From Patiria pectinifera (Eukaryota > Echinodermata > Asteroidea > Valvatida > Asterinidae), in assembly GCA_029964075.1 (NCBI GenBank), contig CM057146.1, positions 7,769,501 through 7,833,500 on the forward strand: 64,000 bases of DNA, read 5' to 3'. A program made the position numbers and the translations under genes. The notes below the pieces were generated by a model that was not told the origin of the DNA, did no database searches, and saw nothing but the letters and a program-made list of their open reading frames with translations. Below, piece after piece: positions 1 to 11,189 of the stretch (position 1 is the first letter of the stretch; each line of letters opens with the position of its first letter).

Positions 1-404
1 AAACAATAATATACATGATGAAAAGTGGAAAGATTTTGGAGGAAATTGTTCATATTACCATCCCCCATCTCTGAATCTTTTATACACCGTATAAACACGT
101 ACAGTTACAGTCAGCTCATTAGAATAATACTGTGCACTGTCCATTTTTTTAAGAGGCACTCAGGAATTTCCCATGAAGCACCAGAGAATAAACTGCTTTA
201 AAATGTTACATGTCTGCAAGAAAAAAAAAAGTTAAGTGGCGTTGCACAACGAAGTTATCACATTGAGTGCATGGAGCAAACCTGCTTTTTTACCTACCTA
301 ACGCTAAGGGCACCCTTCTCCACGCGCAACTACCTCCTGTTTCACTTTTTCAGCAGAGTGTCCGATCTTCCCCTATATACATGTACGGTAGATCTTTGCC
401 GTGA

Positions 405-520
405 TCATTCAACCCATCCATTGTACCTCAGAATCAGAAGTGGAAACATTGGAATGAACTGCACGGAACCCAGGAAAATAAATGCCGTGGTGTAGCTGCC
501 TGTCGTGTCGTAAATCCAAC
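405..520 (-). CDS. MCT paralogue 1, last coding exon (TM12 and C-terminus)
   Basis: The acceptor ends ATTTTTGTAG. The frame runs GWIYDTTGSYTTAFIFLGS and ends RYNGWVE with TGA at 407-405. The short C-terminal tail is shared with paralogue 2 (RYKGWVE). The 3'UTR must lie below 405, partly outside the window; I see no clear minus-strand AATAAA in 1-404. Confidence 0.88.
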
Positions 521-3500
521 CTACAAAAATGTCCACAAAAAAACCCAGTCAAAGTAGAGAGTGTTACAAGCCAGAGACGTGATGCGGTCAAGCTTCGTTT
601 GCACCTTGGTGTGCTTTTCTTAAAATCTTATACCTGTGTTATGAATTACCAATGACTGTGTTTCTGACCAAGACAAATATGCACCGTTACCCTAAGGGTA
701 ACTGAAGATTATTGTTTAAAAGGTACACAGGGCGAGTCCAACAAAAAAAAGAGAAAAAAAGGGAAAACCCAAATAGCGCCCTCTATTTTTCCACAAAAGT
801 TCTGCATGTAGCGCTTTTCATATCTAGGATATGAAAGCCCATTTAATAAGTGTTTTTTTTTAGTGAAAGAATTATTTAAATCGCACATGTACTTTTCCAG
901 TTATGGAATTTTGAACACAAACACCGTTAAGGTACGTGATATTTTAGTAAAAATGAAACCATGTCGTATCCTGAAACAGATATCAGAATAATCCCATAAG
1001 TCTCCGGGATGGCCAAGTAGAAGGCAGGGCAAATCTATAAACTCTTGAAATTATAAAGCATGTTATGTTAACATTGGAAGCAGCAGGTTTTTAAATAAAT
1101 GTTAGGACAAGTGCCAGTTATCATGGTTAAGAGAGTGTTCTGATGTATTTCTGTTGATATAGTTTTCGTTTTGCTGAAATATCACTTAACTTTATTGTGA
1201 TCCGTGGACAAGGTTAAACAAACTGCGTTTGTGTTTAAAATTCAATAACTGCAGAAGTACATGAGTGATTTGAATGATTCTTGCACTAAAAGAAAGTTTA
1301 TTAATTGGGCTTTCATAACCTAGATCTTGAACGCACTATACATGCAAATTTGTTTTAAAAAGATAGGGATTTCCATTTGGTTTTTTTTTAATTTTTTTTT
1401 TAGCTCACCCTGAATATAGTCTTTGTATTAACACCCATTTGTTAATAAGAGTGAATTTTTTCCTTTTTTTATAGTTATTTCTATGCAAAGGATCTATGGA
1501 AGGTTAGGTAGAGAGAAACCGAAAAGATAGAATTGAAATGAAATAAAAGGAAAGGATTTGGTGGAATGTAAAACACTCGTAAAATGAAAAAGTGAAAATA
1601 GAATTGTAATAACGCAAGAAACCAAATTGGGGAAAAGGAGACAAAAGTAGAAGTACATGTACGAAGACACGCATATGTATCTTACCAGGAATAAAACCGA
1701 GAGCGAAATCCATGGTGGCGCTGGTGATTCCTCTCCAGCCAAAAGCACCGGCCAATAAATTTACGCCCAGAACCTGCTTGCAAAGAACGTCTTGTAAACA
1801 GCAGAGGGCGCCAGAAAATGTTGCAATCATCAGCGATGACGTCATCATTAGCCAATACGACGTCAGAAACGGAGTTGCGCAGAACGACGCAGAGCAGACG
1901 GTCATCGTTATGGCCATTAGAGGGAAGAGTGGTATTATCTTGCGATCCATCAACAGTCCCTGAGCTAGTCTGCCGAGTAAACCGCCAACCCCTGCAACTG
2001 TTACAAATGTTGTGGCATCCTCCAAGGAAAATCCATTCGATTGTGCTTGTGAGACAAAGTAAATGATCCACATGTTGAAAGCGTACTTTGCGCAGCAAGC
2101 TACGCTTGCCGCTGCCCAGTAACGGTAATCGGACAGCAGCTGGATTTCAAAATTCATGGAAAGATTCCTGGAGAGTGCGTCGCAACAAGCTGGAAGTTGA
2201 CTTGGTTCTGAGATGACATCGTCTCCAGAGAGCTCTTGGTATGTGCTCGTAGGAGATACTCTTGCTCGTACCATGAGGGCGCCACACACGACAAGATGCA
2301 TAGAGATTGCACCCATGAGTAGCATGGCTCCTCTCCATCCATACGTATCGAGGAATAACTGAAAGAGTGGTGCACACACGATCAGCCCGGCAGAATCACC
2401 CGTCCGTGCGATGCCTGTAGCCGTGGCGTAGTTCGTGGTGAAGCAGCGACCGATGACCTCTTTCATTAGCACACCAGAAATTCCGAATCCTGTGCCTGTA
2501 TAATAGGGAGGGAAAACCACAGCAGTTCATTTCAAAAGGAGCCGGCCTGTGGGCGAATCCCTTCGGTCTTAACAATGCAATGACATATTTTAAGTTGTAA
2601 GATTTACATGTGAAAGATTTTTTGCACAAAATACGGACCCCGTCCGAGTACCAGGGTGAGAGAGCAGCTAGTGGGGACGTACGCACAACGCCTTAGGGAC
2701 GAGGTTGTTCCAACTTGGGCTCCCGAAAGTGGTCACAATAATGAAAGCGCCTACTATTCATACACGGATTCCTTAGGCCTAATTAAGTAAAGGATTTTGC
2801 CGCCAAGACTTCCAACTTCAAGACCAAATCTGGTCTTGGTCTTGACATTGCACGTCGAATGCTGGCCAGGTCATAAAGTAAAATCTATCAAGTTGTTTTC
2901 AGCGTTTCAGCTCGCTGTCCACAGAATACACTGCATGTACATTTGTAATGCATTTGCACTTTGCAGCATAAAGGTTTGTGCTTTGGTGCACAGAGCCAGG
3001 GATACGAGTGCATGAGTATACGTCTTGTGCATTCATTTTGACTGAAAAAAAAGAAGAAAAAAGAACCGGCTCAGAAATGCAATGGCTGCTGTCTGCAAAG
3101 AATATTGATTGCGATGGTTTGCATTTTTAAGGTAATGGCCACTATTTGCAAACATTGAAAGAGGGAAACTTTCAACATTATTATCTTGAAACATCCTACT
3201 TGATTTGTAAGTTAATAGTAAGATCAAGCATTCTGTGCTGTAATTATTTAGACAAAAGAAAAATTGCCTTTATTTGCTGTCGATGTATGAGGACCAAACA
3301 ATCGTGCTGATAACCTATAAATGCTTTGCGTGGAGAAAATCAAGCTGCATTTTCGTTTTTTTTCTCTTAAAAAATATGATATTTACTGAGCTGGAATTTC
3401 GTCATGCTTTTTTGGGGTAAACAGATTTATTGTATAGTTGTTCCTTGAATCGGCAAAAACACATTTTTTTTGGAAAATGATGTCCAATGACATTTGCCCA

Positions 3501-5128
3501 CTTTTTCCCGAAGAGATCTTGTCGTATTGGATCATATGATATGAGGGGCACAGTTACTTAACCAATTACTTACCTAAGAGCACAACAAAAACACACGCTA
3601 GGTGGCCAGGAGAGGTTGCAAACGACGCAATAATGACCGAGGCACTGATCATGACACCACACGTCATGACCGCGTAACCGGGACCGAAACGTCTGCCGAT
3701 CAGTTTCGCAAAAATTCCTGTGAAGAGCGACAAAAACTGTCTTAGTACATCGACAGAAAAATGTATTGACAAATATCCTCCAGATCTATAACTTTAATTT
3801 AAACTAGACTGTTTTTTTTTCGAGACCCCGGCCCTTAATCACCTTTGAAATTCCCATTTTTAAAAACTCCACAGCATTAAACAAATGCAGCAATAGATCA
3901 GTAAAAAAATACATGTTAAAAAGGGAGGTTGGAAATGCACAATGTGCTGTGTCGACGCAATCTGTACATCATGTAAACACTGACGAATGATCCCTACTTC
4001 TAAATACAGGCTTTCTAAAAAAAAAAGTATAGTCCCTAAGCTTTTCAACAACGAAAACATCTTTTCAATCGGGTAAGTATTTATTTACAACGTTTGGACA
4101 ATTCAAAATAAGTGCCGTTTTTTTCCAATCTGTCCACGGTCTCAATATTGTCATTTGTTAGGAATGTGCTGGATTTGGGGTGAGTGTTGCTTTCTTTAAT
4201 GTTTTAATCTTTCTTTTTTCTTTTTCATTTTTTGCAACAATGTATTTGATTCTTTTTTGAAATAATGGTTGTCCTGAAAAGAACTGTTTAGTTGACTTCT
4301 TAGATGTTCACTTTGCTGCTCGATCTCCGCCCTCTACTTGGTATATTTGTTCACGGATGCAAGTTTCGGTCCGTGTTCTTAATGCGACAGTCAAAATATC
4401 AGTCGCCGTGGACAAAATTAAAAAGCGGTACTTATTTTCCGTTGTCCATAACTCAAAACATATTTAACCGATTGGAAAGATATTTTCTTTGTTGAAAAGC
4501 TAATGGACCATTCTCTATAAATATGTGTAGGTATTTGCGATGTATTCTTTTCAAAGCTGTGAAAAAGGGAACGCTTTGAGGTTCGATTTTTTTTAAGACA
4601 CCATGTATATTCAGCTCTCCCAAGGGCAGGCATCGGCGATTAGTCCACGTAGTGCCTGTCATGGAGTTCTTCTTAGGGTTCCCAAAGAAGTAGAGAAGGT
4701 GACAATAAATCTGATAATCTTAATTGGTCAGCATCTTGGGTGCAGGTTAAGACAAAAAACCTTCTTGGGCGACCATCGATTGGGCAAAAAAAAAAGTTTA
4801 TCTGGGTGAACATTTTGCTAGATTGTCAGAACCCCTGCATGTATGACATATATTTTCAGGGCTTTGCTTAAAAACAAACTTGGAGTCTGGAGGCTGGTTT
4901 CTACTTTGTTTCTCTGTTTCGAAGCTTACCAGATATTCCAGTGGAAGTGCCGATGATGGAGGATATCCAGCCCAGGACCCACGTGGAGGTATCAAACTGA
5001 TCTTGCAGCAAGGGAATCATCATACCGATAGATTTCAGGACTCCCACCATAAGGAAAAATCGGGTCCACAGAGCGAGCACAACTAACCAACCTGCGAGAC
5101 CCCCGTCAGTTCCGCCTGCTGAACCCAT
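405..5128 (-). CDS. SLC16/MCT-like transporter, paralogue 1 (4 coding exons, complete)
   Basis: Major facilitator protein of the monocarboxylate transporter family, expected in the plasma membrane moving small organic anions or related solutes; the substrate cannot be read from the sequence. Joining 5128-4930, 3717-3574, 2495-1686 and 520-405 gives 1269 bp, 422 aa plus stop, with GT-AG introns and matching phases. Family landmarks seen: TDGG before TM1, the TM5-type stretch ATATGIARTGDSAG, then YGWRGAML, a hydrophilic central loop (STYQELSGDD), and six further membrane segments ending GSVQFIPMFPLLILRY. Length is at the short end for the family. In the TM8 region GGLLGRLAQG keeps the Arg of the MCT1 Asp-xxx-Arg pair, but Gly stands where Asp is expected, so it resembles the orphan MCT9/12/13-type members more than proton-lactate carriers (inference). 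It forms a tandem pair with the gene at 12424-32703. Confidence 0.9.
521..1685. other. Intron 3 of MCT paralogue 1; nothing coding seen
   Basis: AT-rich intron. A block at about 721-960 (around the words TCTAGGATATGAAAGCCC and TTTAGT) recurs at about 56580-56730, so it is a dispersed repeat. No ORF with family features. Confidence 0.6.
1686..2495 (-). CDS. MCT paralogue 1, coding exon 3 (810 bp, main transporter exon)
   Basis: The acceptor ends ATTATACAG and the donor is GTAAGA. It carries the second half of the N-terminal bundle, the central cytoplasmic loop and most of the C-terminal bundle. It is 6 bp longer than the paralogue exon (RARVSPTS versus RAGPTS). Overlapping antisense reading frames are shadows. 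Confidence 0.92.
2496..3573. other. Intron 2 of MCT paralogue 1, 1.08 kb
   Basis: Its two ends align by eye with the two ends of intron 2 of the paralogue (about 14020-14400 and 31020-31600). It is therefore the compact version of an intron that is about 17.6 kb in the other copy. A sub-block beginning ACCAGGGTGAGAGAGCAG (about 2650) also recurs near 33668. Confidence 0.7.
3574..3717 (-). CDS. MCT paralogue 1, coding exon 2 (144 bp)
   Basis: The acceptor is a pyrimidine-rich tract ending CTCTTCACAG and the donor is GTAAGT. It encodes GIFAKLIGRRFGPGYAVM followed by TM3/TM4. It differs from the paralogue exon at 31605-31748 at one residue (AV versus AI). Confidence 0.92.
3718..4929. other. Intron 1 of MCT paralogue 1; nothing else identified
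   Basis: AT-rich, with only short spurious reading frames. Parts match the corresponding intron of paralogue 2 (31749-32501). Confidence 0.6.
4930..5128 (-). CDS. MCT paralogue 1, coding exon 1 (TM1-TM2)
   Basis: Starts ATG GGT TCA at 5128 and ends in a GTAAGC donor (4929-4924), phase 1. It encodes MGSAGGTDGG, TM1 (GWLVVLALWTRFFLMVG) and the start of TM2 (GWISSIIGTSTGIS). The start is chosen because the same Met is conserved in paralogue 2 and there is no upstream in-frame Met nearby. Confidence 0.9.
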
Positions 5129-5330
5129 GCTTTTGCTGGTGTGAATATCAGAAACTGCATTTAGCGGTCATGTCTAGAAGTACCACTGTTGTCTAATGCT
5201 AAATTGCCCATAACAACTTTTGTGATAGATAGAACCTTACGCTTGATAAAACAACACGATTTAAAAGACACGAAAAGAAGTCACTCAACACTGACTTACG
5301 AATGTAGTCGAGACACTAGCTCACCTAGAT

Positions 5331-5632
5331 GGTTACACACCTATGTTCCGACAGGGGTCTACCCGATGTTCCCCAATACCTATGTTCCACGAAATCCTTA
5401 GGGTTAGGGTTATAGGGTTAGGGTTATAGGGTTAGGGTTGCAACAAAGGTATTGGAGAACATAGGTATTGGGGAACACAGGTATTGGGGAACATGGGTAT
5501 GCACTCGTTCCGAGACCCCTATGTTCCGACACCCTAATCCAAAACGTAACCGGAAGTAACACAATCGTATGTGCGGGTTGTCGGAACCGATAGGGGTGTT
5601 GGAACATAGGGGTGTCGGAACAGAACAGTCAC
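5331..5632. repeat. 302-bp foldback insertion with 9-bp target duplication and telomere-like core
   Basis: Flanked by CACCTAGAT at 5322-5330 and 5633-5641. The homologous region upstream of paralogue 2 (about 34240-34300) reads through without it, so it acts as an empty site. The left half contains CCTATGTTCC and CCCCAATACC words; the right half holds their complements (GGTATTGGGGAACA repeated). This makes an inverted arrangement around TTAGGG repeats at 5398-5439. Confidence 0.75.
5398..5439 (+). repeat. Interstitial telomere-like TTAGGG repeats
   Basis: Several TTAGGG copies separated by TTATAGGG variants, lying in the core of the 302-bp foldback insertion. TTAGGG is the telomere unit of echinoderms and vertebrates; here it is an internal, degenerate tract. 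Confidence 0.75.
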
Positions 5633-5930
5633 CACCTAGATTACACCTAGTCTTTAATCGTTGGAAACAACACCCCTCAGTGCGGTTTAAACCATAAATA
5701 GAATCGTAGAAATCACCTACATTTTCTTGATTTTTTTCTTCTAAATGACGGCAAACCAGACGGAGTAATTTCACGAGGCGTTCAGTACGAGTACGATCTT
5801 TAATCCAAGTAAGCTTTTTGGTAATAATGCGATACTGTCGGGTTAGGCCTTAAATGGAAATTATCTTATGCATTTAAGTCCCAGCTGATCGAACGTCACG
5901 ACACTACTATGATGGGTTTCGTTGCTCTAA

Positions 5931-6202
5931 TAAATCAATTATTATAGGTTTGTGCCCTTCACCAACGTATAAACACTGTATACTCAGCGTCGAACAGTCG
6001 AACCAGATTCAACCAGATTCGAACCAGCCAACCGATCTCGCAAGCTCGGTGGTCGAGTGGTATGACGTCTGCAGTAGAAAGCATGAGGTCAAGGGTTCGA
6101 GTCCCACCCAAGTGATTTTTTTCCAACTTTCACTCGGGAGGTAACACACTGAGTATACAGTGTTTATACGTCGGTAAAGGGCAAAAAGCCATTATTGATT
6201 TA
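5931..6202. mobile_element. 272-bp MITE with long imperfect TIRs around a tRNA-like core
   Basis: The left arm TAAATCAATTATTATAGG... reaches ACTGTATACTCAG and the right arm is its near reverse complement (CTGAGTATACAGTGTTTATACG ... GATTTA), roughly 57 bp each. It lies inside a duplicated block that lacks it in the other copies. Confidence 0.7.
6043..6115 (+). other. tRNA-like sequence (degenerate; pol III A and B boxes)
   Basis: TGGTCGAGTGG at 6050-6060 matches the A box and GGTTCGAGTCC at 6094-6104 is a perfect B box. Their spacing is that of a tRNA without long variable arm. The acceptor and anticodon stems pair poorly, so this looks like a tRNA-derived module inside a hairpin MITE, not a working tRNA gene. 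Confidence 0.55.
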
Positions 6203-7191
6203 CATCACCCCGATCAAATTCCATTTGCTTTTAATACTTACACCAATTTAGTTGTAGTTGACTTAAAAGTTTTCCACTGCAAGTTCCAGATCCTATATAT
6301 ATATTTCAAATACTATAATGCAAAACAAAAGATTGAACTTGAACTGTTCAGTTGAGCGCTGTGAATATTATGATCCCAATCTGTGCATTACACGACAATC
6401 ACTACGGTTGAATGATTAATCGAATCCCTTTATGCATGGTTGCAACGTTGAACGAAAACATTTACATTCGAAAAGGTCAAATTTGATAATTGAAGATGAA
6501 TAAAAGATGAAAATTAACAAAACTGCTGCAAACTGCTTACCGACCAGATTGACATGAAATACATGTATAGGGGCCTACAGATGTTTAAGGGCAGTTTTGT
6601 TAATAGCAGGGATTTTCTCAAAGGTCATAATTGTACCGAAATGTTCAGTAGGCCATCTTTTTTATTTTACTTTTTTTTTTAAAATTTTGATAACTATTAA
6701 TTATTGCATAAAATAGTTAAAAAAGAGCGCGAAATACAATGTATTTTAATGTCATCCCGACCACGCTTAACACGCATTGGTTCATGTTTCATTTGCTTTC
6801 GCACCTGTCATTCTGAATGATGTAGTGCACTACTATTGTTATATACGGTATAAGTATACACGGCACACAATTTGCCGCAGCCTGAATGTGTTTATTTTTC
6901 ATATATCAATTCATGATTTGAATTCAAAGCAAAATGTTGTTTTCGTCTCGCCTGCACTTCCAACAAAAATAGACGGCCAGGGACCAGTCTTTCATTGCTG
7001 ATATCCTTCTGGGCAAACTGGCTCCCTTAATAGTAGGCCAGCCAAATGTGGAAAAGTTCTCTAGAAAATAATTTCAAGGCATTTTTTTGGTAATAGCTGG
7101 CGTCCATGCTAGATCAATTCTTTGAACCATAACAAACAAGATGTGGGTGGATGCCATCGTTAATTTTGACCCTAAATATGCCCAATTTGCA

Positions 7192-7590
7192 TAAGGCCAA
7201 AAAAAAAGTCTCCGGTTTCTGGTATGGAGCTTGCCCCAAAAGTGGTGCGGCGACGCGGCTTTTTTTTTTTTTTTTACCTGTTTTTTTTTTTTTTTTTTGG
7301 CTTCCATTTGCAGTCATCAGCCGACATTTAATGTCGGCTGATGACTGCAAATGGTGCCCGACTAAATATATGGGAGTCCAGAGAGGCCACATAAATCTTA
7401 TTCTCGATCATAACCCCTTCTAAAAACACGTTAAAATTGTGCAGCAGCAGAATTCCAGTCAAACCAGTGAGTTTGGCGGTTTTGAAACATCATCTTGTAT
7501 TGAAAAAAAAACTTTTTCATTTTGCCGACGCGCATGGCTGCGGCGACGCGCGCGCATACCAGAAACCGGAGACTTTTTTTTTTGGCCTAA
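7192..7590. mobile_element. MITE with TAAGGCCAAAAAAAAAGTC-type TIRs
   Basis: The left end AAAAAGTCTCCGGTTTCTGG is mirrored by the right end CCAGAAACCGGAGACTTTTT...GGCCTAA. The inside contains long T tracts and the 51-bp hairpin at 7304-7354. A related element is at 7778-8137, and fragments occur near 48580-48620 and 49670-49700. Confidence 0.75.
7304..7354. repeat. Perfect 24+3+24 bp hairpin
   Basis: A 24-bp arm starting CCATTTGCAGTCATC and ending CCGACAT, a TTA loop, then its exact complement ending GCAAATGG. It sits inside the MITE at 7192-7590 next to a poly-T run. Confidence 0.85.
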
Positions 7591-7777
7591 TCGTTAATAC
7601 CTGCCGTGTAATATATATCCTCCCATATTTCGGTATACCGGTACTTTTATTTTTTTATTTTTGAAAAATTTCATTGTGGTGATTCTACTTACACATCCTT
7701 ACTTCAATAATATTTTCTATAGCATATTGTTGACTGAATAATTATGAGGACATCGTAACAATCCAAAATGGCTACTA

Positions 7778-8137
7778 TTAGGCCAAACAAAAAAATAAGT
7801 CGGTTTCTGGTCAGCGCGCGCGTCGATTTTAATCATGCGCGTCAATCTTTTTTTTCCCCAAAATGTTCCGCGGTAGCTCCAACAGACCCTCTATCGCCGC
7901 ACCTTCTCATTTTTTCTTACCAAAGAGCACCAAGGAATGGGAAATTGCACTAAGGCAAATGATCGAGAGCACCAAGGCAAATTATGGAGGACACCAATGT
8001 ACATGAGGACACCAAATAGCAAAATAGTTCCCCACCTTGTCTGTACAAAGCAAAAAAAAAAAAAAAAGCCGCGTCCCCGCGTCAATTCCGGAACTTTGGT
8101 CTGACCAGAGACCGAATATTTTTTTGTTTTGGCCTTA
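7778..8137. mobile_element. MITE with TTAGGCCAAACAAAA-type TIRs
   Basis: The left end TTAGGCCAAAC... leads into GTCGGTTTCTGGTCAG. The right end CTGACCAGAGACCGAATATT...TTTGGCC mirrors it. Same superfamily as 7192-7590, with a GCGCGCGTCG subterminal block. No coding capacity. Confidence 0.7.
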
Positions 8138-8434
8138 CAATAGTATACCCAAAGGTTGCGCGCATTTACCTTGTCTCCAGACATCGCTTGCTATTAATCT
8201 TAATTTAAATAATTAGATTCCCCACCCCCCGGCGGATTTTTTTGACAATTTTTTTTTGTCAGCAATGATTTGAAGTGTTTATAGAGTTCTTCTGACATCA
8301 ATCCCACCAAAGAAAACCCGCTCAACAACCATTACAATGCGCCGTGAAATTGTCCATATAATAATATAGTATACATAATAATGGTAAGTTTTGAAGAGCG
8401 CCCCCATTTGGAAGATGGGTACCAGCCCCCCCTA

Positions 8435-8525
8435 CCAGAGTGAGTAAAGTTGGCCTGATTTCGTTTTGCAAGTTTTTCAGCACTCGAGGTCCCAGTCTGG
8501 ATCAAGCCCATTGTAAGTGTGTGTC
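8435..8525. repeat. Dispersed repeat fragment shared with 25968-26050
   Basis: GAGTAAAGTTGGCCTGATTT then TTTTGCA and CCCAGTCTGG occur in the same order near 25970. No gene seen around it. Confidence 0.5.
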
Positions 8526-8835
8526 CCCCTCCAGAAAACGAGGCCCCTATTATTGCCATACCTATAGGATTGTTTGCTTTACGTGCATTTTGTTAGTTCC
8601 CAATAATAACACCACTCAAAAATCCGAAAAAAAGAATGTTTGAAACCTTACCTGTTGAAGATTCAGCTCAGTGGATATAACAGTTTTCGAGAAAACATTG
8701 ATAAACCATGCACAACCTTTGGATCGCGAAACACGATTTTGTCTATAGCACTCTTTATTTCCAAAACTCAGTCAACTGACTGATCGTTTGAAATCGCCAT
8801 GCGTTTCCTGCTTATTTTTTTTCTCTAAATAACAG

Positions 8836-9080
8836 CAATCAAGCCGGAATAATATCACGAGGAGTTAAGTTTAGTACCAGTCCGATCAAAGGTAATTGGC
8901 TACTTTTGCGATGAATACAAATGATCCTGTGGCCTGAATGCATTTAGGTCCCCCTGTTAAAATAGGTTTCGTTGCTTTTAATACTTACATCAGTTTAGTC
9001 GACATAAAAGCCGTCCACTCCCAAGTTCCAGAAAATATATTTCAAAGACTTTACGGAAAAGTGACTAAATGATTTCGATG
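8836..9080 (-). promoter_or_regulatory. Duplicated 5' block, copy 2
   Basis: Same block as at 6240: TTTCGTTGCTTTTAATACTTAC (GTAAGTATT on the minus strand) followed by CAAGTTCCAGAAA and TTTCAAAGACT. Second copy upstream of MCT paralogue 1; no MITE interrupts it. Confidence 0.4.
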
Positions 9081-9676
9081 ACCAGTGTATCGCCCGTTTC
9101 CAGTCCGACAAAGAGGAACTATTAGAGATAGAGTGCGCTTAGCATTGTACATCTACTTTCTATGTTAATGTGGATGATGGATGCTGCATGGAGCCCGCTA
9201 TGGTTGAATGAATACGTTTACCGTTTCCTGAAAAGATTTGGTGCCTGGGTTCTGGTCATAGTGACGAGAACATAAGAAACCTATCTTGTCAACGGAAAAC
9301 CACGAGATCCGTTTGTCACACTGACGAGATACCTGTACGCTCATAGTGACAGATGACAAGATTATTGCCAATCAATTGTGCGCGTGTTGTGTGGGAAGCT
9401 GTTACTGGCTGCTGGTACACAAGCTGAGTCCGTTCTTGCACGAATCTACGGTCCCGTGTCTCATTCTCCTACTTACAGTTTTTCTTGAACAACAATAGTT
9501 TATGCAGATACGATCTCTGGCTTTATACCACTGCTAATCTCCATGTTTGTGAATAAGTGTGTAGATAAAATTCGTACAATCTATTCAACTTTGCCTGGCC
9601 TTGACCTTTACTTCAAGACAATATACCCTTAGTTCGGACGCATTGGCGCACCACCTTTTGTTCCATTCATCAGGTT

Positions 9677-10137
9677 GCAGGCCAGTAAATCGGTCCGAAA
9701 TCGCCTACGCCGGCCAAATCACGATTTGCATGCCCTCAAATTCTTCGCTATTTGAGCATATTGTGGGCCGTCAACTTGAGGGTTTGTAAAAAATATGGGT
9801 GGAAGCCGTGCACAGGACTGTGAGCTTGTAGTTCTGTACAATTTGGATGAAATTGGAGCTCTAAAAGCGCTCTATTTTGCAATGGAGAGTAGGCGTCTTT
9901 TTTCAAAATGGCGACGGGCTTCAGGACCATTTTAAGGGGTGATCATCTTTGGATGGAAATTTCTCCTAAAAGTCATCAGTTGACCCCCAAAAATTGAAAA
10001 GAAAATGAAAGATGATGAAATAAGCTTTAATTTGATGTGTGTCTGGAATACCTTGGAGGCTTGTGAGTTTTTTTTCTGAATTTTTGAAGTGGGGGCATTT
10101 ATCATTGGGGTCTAAGGCAGTTTATTTACTGGTCTGC
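9677..10137. mobile_element. MITE, GCAGRCCAGTAAAT-ended family, copy 1
   Basis: Ends GCAGGCCAGTAAAT and ATTTACTGGTCTGC are inverted. Internal landmarks GGCCAAATCACGATTTG, AAAATGGCGACGGGCTTC and GGGGTGATCATC are shared with copies at 17162-17619, 24921-25289 and (reverse) about 10740-11189. Confidence 0.75.
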
Positions 10138-10339
10138 AACTATCATGATGTTTATTTTCCTGCGGTACGTATAGGATAGCAAGAAAAAAATGTCTTTATG
10201 TTACTCACTAGCTTGATGCTTGCGTGATCAGGATGAGGTTAATTTGAATGGAATGTCATTTGGGACGCGAGTAAAAGGGCGTACTGTGTGGCCGTATATC
10301 CGTGGTCATTCTAGCCTGCGTCCACCACGTCCTGGAATT

Positions 10340-10680
10340 TTCGCGGGGGGGGGGGTGTCATCATGCCATAATTTCAATGGGGGCGCTGTTCAAATATACC
10401 CCCTAACCAAGCTGGCTCTGTCTGTAATTTGTGTAAAGGCGGACATTATAACCAGTATGTTTTTTTGCTGTGAGAGCAGGGGTGGGGGGGGGGGGATCGC
10501 ATTTTTTGTTCATATATTGCTATCGGACATTTTTTTTTGACAGAGCTGGGGGGGGGGGTGTTGTTGATTTTCCCTTTCCCACACTGAAAATTGCAGTCAA
10601 AATCCCTCTCATATTTAAAGTTTTTTTTCGCAGAAGTGTAGCCGGAGGGCGGCAACCCCCCCCCCAAAAAAATTTGTCAG
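10340..10680. repeat. G/C-tract-rich low-complexity stretch
   Basis: Several runs of 9-11 G or C (for example near 10345, 10485, 10550 and 10660) alternating with T tracts. Open frames here are artefacts of low complexity. Confidence 0.5.
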
Positions 10681-10739
10681 TGCCTCCAGGTGGCCCTCCC
10701 TCCTCAAAAGCCGCAAAATTTGCTCTTCACCAGAAAGTG

Positions 10740-11189
10740 TCATTATGAGATAAAGCGCCCTCATTGTTACTTCATGATCATGGAGGCTACCATTTTGAAA
10801 CCTTAATCCAAATTCAGGAAAAAATACAAGTTTTCAAGGTGTTCGACACATCCACACATCATTATAAAAGCTTATTTCCACCATCTTTCATTTTGTGTTC
10901 AATTTTAGGGAGTTAACAATGACTTTTGGGTGAATCTTCCATCCAAAGATGATCACCCCAAAAAGTAGTCCTGTTGCGCATCGCCATTTTAAAAAAATGA
11001 TGCCTGCTATCCATTGCAAAATACAGCAATTTATTGTAGGGCCCAATTTCATCCAAATTTTACAGAAATACGAGCTCGCTTTCATCCATCTTTTTTTCTT
11101 CTTTTTTTCTACAAATTGTTTTTTTACAAGTTCATGGCCCATAAAATGCTCAAAATTGCACTAAATTTCGGCGCTGTTTACTGGCCTGC
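10740..11189. mobile_element. GCAGRCCAGTAAAT-ended MITE, reverse, diverged copy
   Basis: Carries the complements of the family landmarks: GATGATCACCCC, ATCGCCATTTT and CATGGCCCATAAAATGCTC. It ends TTTACTGGCCTGC at 11189. The left end is eroded. Confidence 0.5.

Larger units (their letters stand above)
5755..6420 (-). promoter_or_regulatory. Duplicated 5' block, copy 1 (possible non-coding first exon of MCT 1)
   Basis: On the minus strand it contains CAAATTGGT followed by GTAAGTATTAAAAGC, a good splice donor, preceded by a segment conserved in four places (near 6240, 8985, 34500 and 38855). It lies about 1.1 kb upstream of coding exon 1. Reading it as a 5'UTR exon/promoter is inference; the block is interrupted by the 272-bp MITE. 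Confidence 0.4.

Noticed and set aside
6043-6115. Functional tRNA gene
   Set aside because: A and B boxes are good, but acceptor and anticodon stems do not pair.
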